A DNA stretch of 64,000 nucleotides from Diacronema lutheri (taxonomy: Eukaryota; Haptophyta; Pavlovophyceae; Pavlovales; Pavlovaceae). Shown one piece after another: positions 53,358 through 63,800 of this stretch. Below the pieces are notes generated by a model, which was not told where the DNA came from, searched no databases, and saw only the letters and a list, made by a program, of their open reading frames with translations. The position numbers and the translations under genes are program-made. The stretch lies in contig JAGTXO010000016.1 in assembly GCA_019448385.1 (NCBI GenBank), forward strand, positions 434,001 through 498,000, in the 5' to 3' direction. The number at the start of each line of letters is the position of its first letter. Within the stretch, counting starts at the first letter, position 1.

Positions 53358-54176
53358 ATGGCCGGCCTCCGCACGCGGAAGCTCAACATTGTCGACCGCG
53401 CGCTGGGCAAAGGGCGGCAGGAGGTGCGCGCGCCACAGGCTCCCCCGTGATCCCCCGGCGCTGCAGAGGCGCAGCGTGGCGCAGCGCTCTGCGCGTGTCG
53501 CCCAATGCCGAGCACGCGCGCCGCGGCTGCGCGCGCCGCGTAGGTCGTCAGCCAGAGCGCGTTTGCGCACCTCTTCTCCGAGTTCGTGCAATACAGCCAG
53601 GCGCGGTCGATCACGGCGAGCGAACTCGAGCGAAGGTGTGCGGCCGCTGCGTGCGTCGCGCACCGCCGTCGCGAGCGCCGCGTGCCCTGCCCTCGCGCGC
53701 ACGCACGCCCGCGCGCCGACGCGGCGCGCGCCGAGCGATCGACGCGCAGGTTGGAAGATGCGGGCGTGGGCATCGGCGTGCGCATTCTCGAGCTGGCGAG
53801 CCTGCGCGACGGCAAGACGCGACGCGAGACGCGCATGCTCGGCATCCTGCAGTACGTGCACACGACCATCTGGAAGGCGCTGTTTGGCAAGAGCGCCGAC
53901 GCGCTCGAAAAGGTGGTGGAGAACGAGGACGAGTTTATGATCTCCGAGCAGGAGCCGCTCGTCAACCAGTACATCTCCGTGCCCGCGCACCTGCCCAACC
54001 TCAACTGCGCCGCCTTTGCCGCGGGCATCATCCGCGGCGCGCTCGAGTCTGCGGGCTTCCCTGCGGCTGTGCAGGCGCACACAGTCGCAGCGGACGCGGG
54101 TGGCTCGCGCACGGTCTTCCTGATCAAATTTGCGCCAGAGGTGCTCGCTCGTGAGAGGAGTCTGGCGAGCGCGTGA
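53358..54176 (+). CDS. TRAPPC5: TRAPP complex subunit TRAPPC5 (Trs31)
   Basis: Bet3-fold core subunit of the TRAPP tethering/GEF complex acting on Rab1/Ypt1 in ER-Golgi traffic. Exons 53358-53423, 53544-53635 and 53750-54176 join in phases 0 and 2 to give 194 residues, the normal size. The N-terminus reads LNIVDRALGKGRQE; the second exon gives SQSAFAHLFSEFVQYSQAR and the third RLEDAGVGIGVRILELASLR, RETRMLGILQYVHTTIWKAL, EQEPLVNQYISVPAHLPNLN, and CAAFAAGIIRGALESAGFPA. The second intron is 114 bases, the first 120, with an unusual GTAG acceptor. It begins 198 bases after the tRNA gene. Confidence 0.93.
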
Positions 54177-54712
54177 GCGCGGCCGAAGGCATGAGTCATC
54201 AGTCATGGTCTCACGGAGCACTGCGGGAAGATCCCCACAAGGCTTCTGTGCCGGGCAGCTGGAAGCACGCTGGCCGCGCACTCTGTCATGCGTGAGGCCC
54301 GCCACACCCCCTCGCTCGACGGACACCGCGCGCACAAAGCCAGGCGTTTGCGCGGGGAGGGGCGCGGCTGTGGGCCACAAGGTTGCCAGAGCCCAGCCCT
54401 TCGCAGCTCCGACGACCACTGCTCCGCGTGCACCGGATCTGTTGAGCGGCGCCTCCGTCCGAGACCTGCGCAACAGGCCGCGCGTGCGATGCGCAACGCT
54501 GCGAGCCTTTCGCCCGGCACGCGCCCCGAAACGCGGTGTACGGCGTGCGTGTGCGCGCCCGCGGCTTGGCTCGGGCGGAAGGATCGCTCCTCGTAGCGCC
54601 AGCGCCAGCCAGGCCCGCAGCGAGGTGCGCGGCTCGTCGGCGCGCCACGCCGCGCCGCGACAGCTTCCGACGCGCAGCACGTCGAGGTGCCCACGGGTGG
54701 CGGCTCGGCCGC
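54177..54712. other. Intergenic between convergent genes, no gene seen
   Basis: 536 bases between the TRAPPC5 stop and the eL37 stop. Scattered short frames are not conserved-looking. An atgagtcatcagtcatgg stretch near 54190 contains overlapping TGA(G)TCA-like sites. Confidence 0.5.
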
Positions 54713-54991
54713 TTAGGCCGCAGTCGGCTTCTTCTGGCGCACCGCCTTCGTCCCCTCGCGGAAGCCGTTCTTGAAGCGGCGCGGCATGTCGCGCAGGTGG
54801 CGCATCCGGCCGGTGCCGGTCGTCTTCCGCCGGAGCGCCTTGGCCGACCAGTTGTACTTCCTCTTGCGCGCCGATGGGTAGCCGCAGCCGCCGCACACCT
54901 TCTTCTGCAGGTGGAACGCCGTCCTTCCGCACCGCGGGCAGCCCGTGTGCGTCTTGCGGATCTGCTTCTTGAGCGCGTTCTTGGATGCCAT
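54713..54991 (-). CDS. RPL37: 60S ribosomal protein eL37
   Basis: Zinc-binding large-subunit ribosomal protein. Single exon, 92 residues. After a divergent start ([11 protein letters not shown]) the core reads [20 protein letters not shown] then [20 protein letters not shown], and the four zinc cysteines (CPRC ... CGGC) are intact. [19 protein letters not shown] and a basic tail complete it. Most eL37 proteins begin TKGTSSFGKR; the different N-terminus may mean a lineage feature or that a short first exon lies upstream. Confidence 0.93.
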   Translation of the reverse strand: MASKNALKKQIRKTHTGCPRCGRTAFHLQKKVCGGCGYPSARKRKYNWSAKALRRKTTGTGRMRHLRDMPRRFKNGFREGTKAVRQKKPTAA

Positions 54992-55475
54992 GGCGCCCCG
55001 ACCAGCCGCACGAAGGCCACGAGGAACGCGACTCCGGGAGCGACCCGGACTGTAATGATGGCGGTCGGCGCCGTCCGGCATCCTCACCCGTACACACGTC
55101 ACCGGCGCCAGCCACACGCGACAGCGGCGCCAGCCCATGCCATCCGCGGCGCGCAGGTCTGCGCCGCGCGCACATGCACTGGACCGCGCCCGAGCAGCCA
55201 GAGCCGCGCGGCGCTCGTCTCGCCGGACATCGGGGTCGGATCGCTCTCGCGCACGTCGCGCGCATCGTTCTGGCGCGCGCGCGCGTCAACATCGACCGGC
55301 GCCGGGCGGCCGTGCGTCGACGAGTGCGAGCATTCACAACCTGCCACAGATGTGCTGACGCGCATGCAAAAATAGCGATCAGGGCGTGTCCTGCGCCGCG
55401 CACTACCTCCGCCCTCGCGCGCATCTTGACGAAATTGGCGAGTAATACGGATGTAGAAGGCGTCGTTAAGCACTT
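54992..55475. other. Intergenic, no gene seen
   Basis: Region upstream of eL37 (minus strand) and of dispersed repeat B. Frames on either strand are short and Arg-rich. A direct repeat gttaagcacttgtat occurs twice at about 55465 and 55483, at the start of the insert described below. Confidence 0.5.
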
Positions 55476-55518
55476 GTATGATGTTAAGCACTTGTATACT
55501 AACGACGCTTACAGGCGG

Positions 55519-55650
55519 GTCAGCAGGAGGGGCGCGCACGGGGCCGAGGCTGGACAAACGGAGCGAGCGAAAGGGCGCACGCAACATCAGGCCGAAATCA
55601 GGGCGTCGACCCTGTGCACGCCGGCAGCGGGAACGGCCGGGACGGCAAGG
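55519..55650 (+). repeat. Dispersed repeat, copy B (132 bp)
   Basis: Matches 40554-40688 (minus strand) at about 90%. It is preceded by tatactaacgacgcttacag, which resembles a branch point plus 3' splice site, and ends 84 bases before the PP2C start codon, in that gene's orientation. The 11-base direct repeat gtatgatgtta (55476-55486 and 55693-55703) flanks the whole block. Confidence 0.92.
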
Positions 55651-55734
55651 ACGTGGCAGGACGCGTCATGGGCGGACACCCACACACGCCTAGTATGATG
55701 TTAGGACTCTACACGCGGCCTGCAGGGAAGGGGA

Positions 55735-58700
55735 ATGGCGGTGCCCCAAATTTCACCCCGGCTCTTCGAGAAGCAAGAAGATCAGGCGTTCGCCGTGTAC
55801 GAGCGCTGGCGCTCGGGCCCACGCGAGGACAAGCTGAAGTTTGCGCTGCATGCCCTCGCGCTCAGTCGCACCTCCGCGCCGCCGGGCGTCGCGCAGATGC
55901 CGCGCGGCGCGGCGAACGGCGCCGTGCTCGAGAGCGCAGAGGCAATTGCCGCCTTCCTCGAGCAGCGGCCGGCGGTGCCGCACAGCTTCGACGCGTTCGT
56001 GCAGCTGTGGAACAGCTTTGTTGACTTCACTTTACGCGAGCACGCGCCCGCCGCCGCCGACGAGAGCGTCGCGCGCGCGCGCGTGTCGCACGCGCCGCCA
56101 TCGCCTTCTGCGGTGAGCCTGCTTGCGCATGACTCGGCGACGGCGTACGCGGGGCCGCGCTCGCTCGAATCGCAGATACCGCTGCGCAGCGTGCGCCGCA
56201 GCTCGAGCAGCAGCCTCGTTGCTGCGCGCCTCGAGCGCTTCCGCCGGCATTCGGATCAGCCCCTGTCGGGCTCGAAGCTGCACCGGATCGACCTCTCCCA
56301 GGCGCACCGGTTCGCGCCAGTCGTGCTCGACGACGAGGCGCTGCTGCAGCTCGCGGCATTCCACCCGGACGCGCATGTCGAGGCAATTTGCGACGCTGCC
56401 GCGCCCGCCGCCGCCGCGCCCGCCGGCGGCGGCGGCGGCGAGCCGTCGACCGGCGCGGCCGGCGCGCACTCCTCACGCGGCTCGTCCGACGGCTGCGGCG
56501 GCGGCGGTGCAGCCGGCGCGGAGCCGGCGGCGTGCTCGCTGCCTGCGTCTGCCGAGTTCACGCGCGTAATCTCGTACACGCCGAAGGCGGCCTCCACGCC
56601 GCCCGCCGGCCTCATCGTCGGCGGGCGCGACGAGCGCGAGCGGCGCGCAGCTCAGCTTCGAGAGCTGTTGGCATCAATGCCGAGCAAGGGTACGCGCCAG
56701 ACGGTGCCCGAGGAGCGCGAGCGCGGCGACCGGCGCGGTGGCGGCGCGAGCATGCGGGCGGGCGGCGGGCGGTATCACGGCGGTGCGAGCATGCACGGCA
56801 CCGGCAAACCGCACGACGCGGCCCAGGCAAGGCAGGAGGGCGACGGCGCGCAGCTGGCGGACACGTTGCCGCTCGATGGTTGGAACTTCGGCGCGCAGCT
56901 CTCGCTCCTTGTCGCGCTCACGCGGCGCAAGCGCGCGACGCTCCCGATCGGCAGCCCGTGTGCCTCGTCGTCGTGCTCGGCCGCGGCAAGCACACCCTCT
57001 GGTCGCGGTCGTGCGGCCGACTTGCGCGAGAGCGCGGGCGTGGGTGACGCGTCGAGTGGTGGAGGCGCCGACAATGCGCGCGCGTCTGAGCTCCAGGAGG
57101 ACGGGTCGCGCCACACGTTCCGCCGCCGACGGCTCTCCAAGGACCTGGCTACACAGATCGTCGACCTGGGCCGCCTGCGCGCCGCGCGCGACGCGCCGGG
57201 CGGGGGCGCGGGCGAGGCGAGCGCCGCTGCCGATGCGCCGCAGCGGCAGCGCACGCAAGTCACGGGTGAGCTCGTCGGGCGGCACGACGGCGAACCGTGG
57301 CTCACGTCGTCTGATGTGCAGCCCTCGCCGCTCGGCAGCATGCGCGACGCACGCCCGGACTCGTCGCCGGACGACAGGGCTCGCGACGCACGCCCGGACT
57401 CACCGCCGGACAACGGGGCTCGCGACGCCGGCGCGGTGGGCGCGCCGACGGCGGGCGGGGGCGCGGATGGCGAGCCCGCAGGCGGCGGTGATGATGCCGT
57501 CGGCGCGCGAGGGCGCAGGGCGCCGGGTGCGGATGGGACGGCGGCTGAGTTGGTCGGCGCTGGTGCTGACGAAACGCACCGTTTGCCTGGCGGATTGCCG
57601 GCGCCACGCGGTGGCGCCGACGGCGCCGCCGGCGCCGCTGGCATCGACGGCGGCGTGCGCGCCGGCGATCCGCATTCCGCGGCTGACGGCCTTCCGCCGG
57701 AGCTGCGCGGCCCGGTGCGGCCGGCCGCGCCGCCGATCGCCGTGCTCGATTCGGCGGGGCTGCGCCGCCCGGACTCACCCAGCTCGGTCGATTCGACCTC
57801 GACCGGACCTGCGGCGCACCGGTGCTCGGCGGCGACAAGCTCGGCGCCCTGCTCGGCGCCGGGCTCGGCGCCGGGCTCGGCGTCCCTTGTTCGGCGTCGG
57901 ATGTCGGACCTTCCGGTCTCCTTTTCGGGAGAGATGCTCAGTTCAGCAGCGGCACGCACGCACGCCGCCTCGCACGGCGCGCACACGCCACGCGCCGAGC
58001 CGCGCGGCGCGCGCTGCTTCTCGCAGCAGGTCGTCGGCACCTTCTCGTGCCACGGGATGGCGCCCGTCGAGGCTGAGGCGGTCGACAAGATCAACCAGGA
58101 CTGCGGCTGCTTCGTCAACCCCTTCGCATGGCCGGGGCAGGCGCTCTTCGCCGTTTTCGACGGCCACGGGCGCGACGGCGAGGTTGCGTCCAACACCGCC
58201 ATGTCCGCCATGTCCGAGCTGCTCGCCGACGACGCCCGCCTCGAGGCCGAGCCGGAAGCGGCGCTCGTCGACGCCTTCGAACACGCCGAGGACGCGCTGC
58301 GGCGGGAGATCCCGGTGGAGGCGCAGCACTCGGGCGCCGTCGCCGTCGCTGCGCTCCTCCGTCACGACCGCCTCATCGTCGCCGGCGCTGGCGACTGCCG
58401 CTGCGTGCTCGCGCGCGCGCGCGACGATGGTCTGCCGGGCTTCGACACCGTCCAGCTGTCGGTCGAGCACAATTTTGAAAATAGCGACGAGCGCGCGCGC
58501 GTGCTCAAGGTGGGGCGGCAGCAGCAGCAGCGCGCGCGAAGCGTGCCACGTGCGCGCCGTCGACGCCGTTATCGCCCTCACACGCGCGCGGCCACGCCGC
58601 GCTGCGCGCCCGCCCACACCCGCCCGCGCCCGCGCGCTCGGCCGACAGCTTGGCGGCCAAATCTCGGCGTCCAGGTCGCCGCAGACGGATGGCTATTTTG

Positions 58701-59239
58701 AGCCCGGCCGCATCTACCGCTCGCTCGACGATCCGTCGCTTGGCCCCGGCCTCGCGATGAGCAGGTCGATTGGCGACCTCGACGCGACCGAGGCGCGTGC
58801 GCACGCGCGCTCGCGCGCGCGCGCGCGCGCGGCCCTACGCCGCGCGCCGCGCAGCCCGCACGCCTTCGCCACGGCGCGCGCAGCTCACGCGCCGCTGCCG
58901 CGCGCCGCGGCGCAGGTGGGCGTCGTGCCTACGCCCGACGTGCGCACGCACATGCTCGAGCCGCGCGACCAGTTCGTCATCCTCGCGTCTGACGGCGTCT
59001 GGGAGTTCATCGAGTCGGACGAGGCTGTCCAGATCGTCGGCGGGATCTACGCGAAGGGGTGGAGCGCCGAGGCGGCGTGCAAGCACCTGATCGCGCGCGC
59101 GGCCGTCGCGTGGATGGAGGAGGAGGGCAACCACCGCGACGATATCACGTGCATCGTCGTCTACCTCTCGTGCCGCGACGAGATGCTCGGCGAACACTGG
59201 CATGACTACGGCATCGACGACGACGACAGTTTGCCGTGA
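55735..59239 (+). CDS. PP2C-type protein phosphatase with long N-terminal extension
   Basis: Metal-dependent Ser/Thr phosphatase. Exons 55735-58509, 58649-58792 and 58916-59239, phase 0 at both joins, give 1,080 residues. The catalytic domain occupies about residues 755-1,060: DKINQDCGCFVNPF, LFAVFDGHGRDGEVAS, LIVAGAGDCRCVLAR, LGPGLAMSRSIGDLDA and FVILASDGVWEFIESDEAV. The DGHG metal site, AMSRSIGD and DGVWE motifs are complete. The first 750 residues are mostly low-complexity Gly/Ala/Ser/Arg, with one ordered start (ISPRLFEKQEDQAFAVYERW) that may be a small domain. The second intron has a GC donor (GAG|GC). The start lies just after dispersed repeat B. Confidence 0.9.
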
Positions 59240-59533
59240 GGCGGTGCGGCGGGTCGCATCACGGTGGGCGGCGGCGCGTCGGCGCGTCGGCGGCGCGGCC
59301 GCACGGCGGTGCGGCGGCGAGGGCGCGCCACGACGGCGCGACGATCGACGCGCGCGCACCGCTGCCGCCGCAGCGCCCACCCTCGCCGCCGCGGCGGCCA
59401 TCGCGGCAAGGCCGATCGTCTGGCGCGCAGCTAGCGACCCAGCGGCCGAGGGCGGGCCCGCCTCCGGCCGATGACGGCCCGTGGCCCAGGGGTTCTTGAC
59501 GAGCGATAGCGGACGCCGTCCGGATTGACCGCC
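59240..59533. other. Intergenic, no gene seen
   Basis: 294 bases between the PP2C stop and the next start. GC-rich with GGCGGCGGCG runs; the promoter of the downstream gene must lie here. Confidence 0.55.
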
Positions 59534-60427
59534 ATGCGGCCATCGCGCCTTTTCGAGAATCCGAGCGCAGACGAGTTTTCTGGAGAGGAGAGCGGCAGGT
59601 CGTGCACCCCCGAGCGGACGCGGCGCGCCATGTCGCGCATCGAGGAGGAGCTCGCGACGCTTGTTGCGCCGGAGATGGCGGGCGCGCGCACCAACAGCTG
59701 GCCCGACCCTCTCGGCCTCTCGCTCGGCCTGCTCTCTGTCGCCGTCGGCCAGGCGTGCGTGCTCGCGTACCACTGGGCGTACTTGCGCTTCGGCAACCCG
59801 ACGGCGGTGCAGAAGGAGGGGCCGCAGCGGTACGACTTTTGGGAGGGCGTGCGCACGCACCTCGCGCAGCTCGAGGGCTTTGTCCTCCTTGGCAGCTACC
59901 TCACCGGCACGTGGATGTTCCGTCTGATGCCCGCGTCCTACTACTCGCTCGACGGCCGCGTCAACCCGCTGCACGTCGCGGCGCAGCTGCTCGTGATGGA
60001 CGCGCTGCAGACGGTGGCGCACTACGCGGAGCATAAGCTCTCGCCCGAGATCTACAAGTCGAGCCACAAGCCGCACCACCGCTTCCTCAACCCTCGCCTC
60101 TTCGACGCGTTCAACGGCTCGATCGCCGACACGGTCTGCATGATCCTGCTCCCGCTGTACGTGACGGCCAACGTGGTGCACTGCAACGTGTGGTCGTACA
60201 TGGCGTTCGGCACGATTTACTCGTCGTGGCTCACGCTCATCCACGCCGAGTACTCGCACCCGTGGGACCCGCTCTTCCGCAGAATCGGCTTCGGCACCGC
60301 TGGCGACCACCACGTGCACCACAAGGTGTTTATCAAGAACTACGGGCACCTCTTCATGTATTGGGACAAGCTGATGGGCACGTACAAGTCGCCGCTTGAC
60401 GTCGACAAATTCTGCAAGGACATTTGA
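59534..60427 (+). CDS. Fatty acid hydroxylase / sterol desaturase superfamily membrane protein
   Basis: Di-iron membrane oxygenase family acting on sterols, fatty acids or carotenoid-like lipids at the ER or plastid envelope. Intronless, 297 residues. The histidine boxes are HYAEHK (HxxxH), SSHKPHHRF (HxxHH) and GDHHVHHKV (HxxHH), with an added HAEYSHPWD. Hydrophobic segments lie near residues 60-80, 115-135, 150-170, and 200-245. The first 40 residues are polar and may regulate or target. The family includes C4-methyl sterol oxidases, C5 desaturases and similar; the exact substrate cannot be told. Confidence 0.88.
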   Translation: MRPSRLFENPSADEFSGEESGRSCTPERTRRAMSRIEEELATLVAPEMAGARTNSWPDPLGLSLGLLSVAVGQACVLAYHWAYLRFGNPTAVQKEGPQRYDFWEGVRTHLAQLEGFVLLGSYLTGTWMFRLMPASYYSLDGRVNPLHVAAQLLVMDALQTVAHYAEHKLSPEIYKSSHKPHHRFLNPRLFDAFNGSIADTVCMILLPLYVTANVVHCNVWSYMAFGTIYSSWLTLIHAEYSHPWDPLFRRIGFGTAGDHHVHHKVFIKNYGHLFMYWDKLMGTYKSPLDVDKFCKDI

Positions 60428-60658
60428 GCGCGCGCCCCTGACCTGAGGGTCGCGCGCCGCGGCGGCGGCGGAGACGGCGGCGGCGGCGGAGACGGCGGGG
60501 CGGCGGCCATCAGCGTAAATTGACGCCGCAGATGTTGTTGCGGGGTAGATCTGGGTCTGATCTGACTGATGATTGTCTCCGATGCCGTGAACGCACGCAA
60601 AAACGGGCAACGCACGCGAAGATGAGCGGCGATTCCCCAAAAGGTTTCCCTGGAAAAC
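60428..60658. other. Intergenic with GGCGGCGGA microsatellite
   Basis: Short imperfect ggcggcggagac repeats at about 60462-60500, then A/T-richer sequence leading to the tRNA terminator. No gene is seen. Confidence 0.6.
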
Positions 60659-60731
60659 TGGAGCTGCAGGGTTTCGATCCCCGTACCTCGCGCATGCTGA
60701 GCGCGCGCTCTACCAACTGAGCTACAACCCC
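60659..60731 (-). tRNA. tRNA-Ala(AGC)
   Basis: 73-base cloverleaf on the minus strand: acceptor ggggttg/cagctcc, D arm gctc/gagc, anticodon stem cgcgc/gcgcg around loop tcagcat, anticodon AGC, T arm cgggg/ccctg with loop atcgaaa, discriminator A. The 3:70 pair is G-T, the alanine identity element. A TTTT terminator begins just after the 3' end (60657-60654). Position 33, nearly always T in tRNA genes, is C. Confidence 0.94.
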
Positions 60732-60800
60732 TGGGTGTTGCTGACGCAAAATTCAGCGTATTAGTCGACAATGTGCGTAAAGCTTGCCCAACCTGTGCAC

Positions 60801-63800
60801 TCATGCCGTGGCGGCCTGCTCGCGCGGCGGCGCGGCGGCCGCCGCGCCGTCCGCGGCGGCCGTCGGCGCGCTTTTGTCGAGCACGATGAGCTGTAGCCCC
60901 GCCGTCAGGCTGTCGGTCGCCACGTGCCCCCGCGCGCCGCGCGCCCCGCCGCCGGCTGTCGTGACGAGCGCGCCGCCGCGCGCGCCGCCTACGCCGCCAC
61001 CGCCGACGCCGGGCGGGCCACCAACATCGACGCGCCTGAAGAGCGGCTGCGCGCCTGCGAGAAGTGCGCGCGGGCGCGCGCCACCAGCCCCGCCGCCAAA
61101 GCCGCCGTCCGCCGCGTTGCCGTGGCGGTTGGCCGCGCCGGCGCCGGCGAGCGAGGCCGCGCGCGCGAGCTCAGGGCCGAGCAGCCCACGCTGCAAAATT
61201 TGCAGCTCGAGTGCGCGGCCACGCGCGCCGGGCGCCGCCAGCGCGCGCGCTGCACCCTCGCCGCTGCTGCTCGCGCTCCGCCGCGGCATCGGGCGGCCTG
61301 CGTCGCGGCACGGAGGAGCGTCGCATGGCGTGGCGTGGCGTGCGCCGCGGCGCGCGTGAGGGTTCGCGCGCGCGCGCGCGCGCACGCACTGGCTGCGCAC
61401 GGCGCGCGGCGCGCAGCCGTACCGACGGCAATGGGTCCCGACGCTGCGGCCCACAGGGCGCCGCCGCCGGCGATGCCGCCGCCGGCCGTTGCGTCCGCGA
61501 ACGCCGGCTCAGGCGAAAGCGTTGTGCGCGCGCCGGGCGGCGGCGAGGCGTGACGCGCGGCGCCGTACACGGCAGAGCCGCCGGCGAGCGGCGGCAACCC
61601 AGCGGAGCGCGGACGCGGCGCGCCGGCGCCCGCGGCGATGGCAGCGGCGCGCGACGCGGCGCGCGACGCAGCCGTGCCGGTGCGCGCGCCCATCGCTGGG
61701 AGGCGGGCGTGTATGTATCGCTCATGCTGCTCGGTGAGGACGGCGCGGATGGCCCACGACTGCTGCAGCGCGCGCAGCGCGGACATGGCCACGTCCTGCT
61801 GCTCGGCGAAGCGCCGGCGGAGCTCGGCGCCGCCGCCGCCGCCGTCGTCGCCGCCGCCACGCGCGCGCGGCGGCGAGCCGGTCGTCGGCTCGACGGCGTG
61901 CGCGGCGGCGGCGGGCGCGGCGGCGGCGGTCGTTGCGGCCGACGGCGCGTGCAGCGGCGCCAACGCGAGCGCCGCCGGCGCCGTGGACGCGAGCGCGCGC
62001 TCGGCGGCGGCGCGCGCGGCCGCCGCGGCGGGCGCGCTCGGCGGCGCGGAGAGCGACGCGATCGCGCGCTCGGTGGCGTCGGATCGGACGAGCGAGCCGA
62101 ACGAGCCCTCGAGCTCGAGCATGCGCGCAAAGGCGAGCTCAAAGAAGGACATGAGGTCCTGCCGCCGCCCCTCCGCCTCGCGCAGCTGGCCGAGCGCAGC
62201 GTCGGCGCGCGAGCGGAGGAGCGCACGCTCGTCCTCGGCGGCGCGCGCGCGCGCCTGCGCGGCGCGCAGCTCGGCGTCGACCTCGTCGGCGTGCGCGCGG
62301 AGCTGCGCGAGCTGCGCGCGCACCGCGTCGAGCTGCCGGCTCTGCGAGTCGGACTTGCCCTCCGCGGTGAGGACAGCGCGCAGCAGCGTGCCGCGCGACG
62401 CGGTCGCCGCTTCCGCGGTCGCGCCCAGCCGCACGCCAAGCTCGCGGCGCGCGCCGCGCTCGTGCGCGAGCTCGGCGCCGATCGCACGCCACCGCGCCTC
62501 CGCCTCGCGCGCGCGCCGCCGTAGCAGGGCAACCTGCCGCAGGTAGACAACACCGAGCGCCTGCGCGGCAACGCGCATCCGTCGCTCGCGCTCGCGCGCG
62601 GCGCGCGCGCCGTTCTCGAGCTCGGCGGCGCGCGCCTCGACGGGCCCAAGGCGCGACAGCTCGGCGGAGAGCCGCGCAACCTCGTCCTCGAGTCGCGCCT
62701 GCGCCCAGTGCGCCGAGCCAGACTGGCCCTCCGCCGCGAGCGCACGCGCCTCGAGTGCGCCGACGCGCGCGAGCAGCGCGTCGGCGCACGCGTCGCCGTC
62801 GTCGGTCGCGCGGCGCGCGGCGTGCGCGTAGGCGAGCGCGCGCTGCGTCGTCGCGTCGAGCCGCGCGTTCGCCTCGCGCAGCCGGCGCGCAAGGTCGGCG
62901 ACGCGGCCCTCGACGACGCCGATGGAGAGCCCGTGCTGCAGCTTGGCGTCGCGCTCGCGCCGTGCAAAGTCAGCCTGCATGGTGGCGTTGGCGGCCTTTG
63001 TGCGCGCGAGCTCGTCGCGCAGCTTGATCAGCTGCTCGCCAACTGAGCTGCCCGCCTTGTCGCCGCGCAGCACCGCCTGCCAGTCGGGGCCGATCGCCGC
63101 CTTGAGCTTCTCCACGTCCAAGCGGAGCTGGCGGAGCGCGCCCTCCTTGTCCGCGTCGGCGGCGGCGAGGCGGTCCTCGAGCTTGGACGCCTTGAGCTTC
63201 CACTCGTCCACCCACCGCGTCAGCTTGCCCAACAGCTCCTCCTTGTCCGAGGACAGCCGTTTCGCAACCGTCAGCTGCTCGACGAGCCGCGCGCTCTCGC
63301 GCAGCGTCGCCTCGTGCCGCCTGCGCTCGTCGCGCGCGGCGGCGACGGCTGCGTCGATGGACGACAAATTGTCGAGCGGCGTCTGCTCGAGCGCAATCGC
63401 CACCTCGCCCGCCGCGTCCACCGCGCCCGCGCCGTCCGCGAGCAGCGCGCGCAGCGCTGACGCGCGCGCGAGCACCTCGACAGGTCGAAGCCCGCGCACA
63501 AACGCCCCAAGCCACGCCCACGCGCCACGCGCGCCGGCGCCGGCGCCAGCGCCGGCGCGGGCGTGCGGCGCGAGGCGGCCGAGCAGTTCGCTCGCCGTGG
63601 CGCTCAGGTGCGAGCCGCCGCCTCCACCCTCGGCAGGCGCGCGCGCGCGCGCGGCGGCGGCGACCGTCGCGCTCGCGTCGGCGGCGGCGACGGCGTCCGC
63701 GCGGTCGGCGGGCATCGCGTCGATGGCCTGGAGGGCGAGTGCGGCAGCGAGGCGGAGCGCGAGCGAGCCGTCCCGCCTTGCCAGTGCCGCCACTTCCGCG

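Noticed and set aside
53151-55424. A 757-codon minus-strand frame across TRAPPC5, eL37 and the intergenic region
   Set aside because: It overlaps three well-supported features and has only random Arg/Ala-rich sequence.
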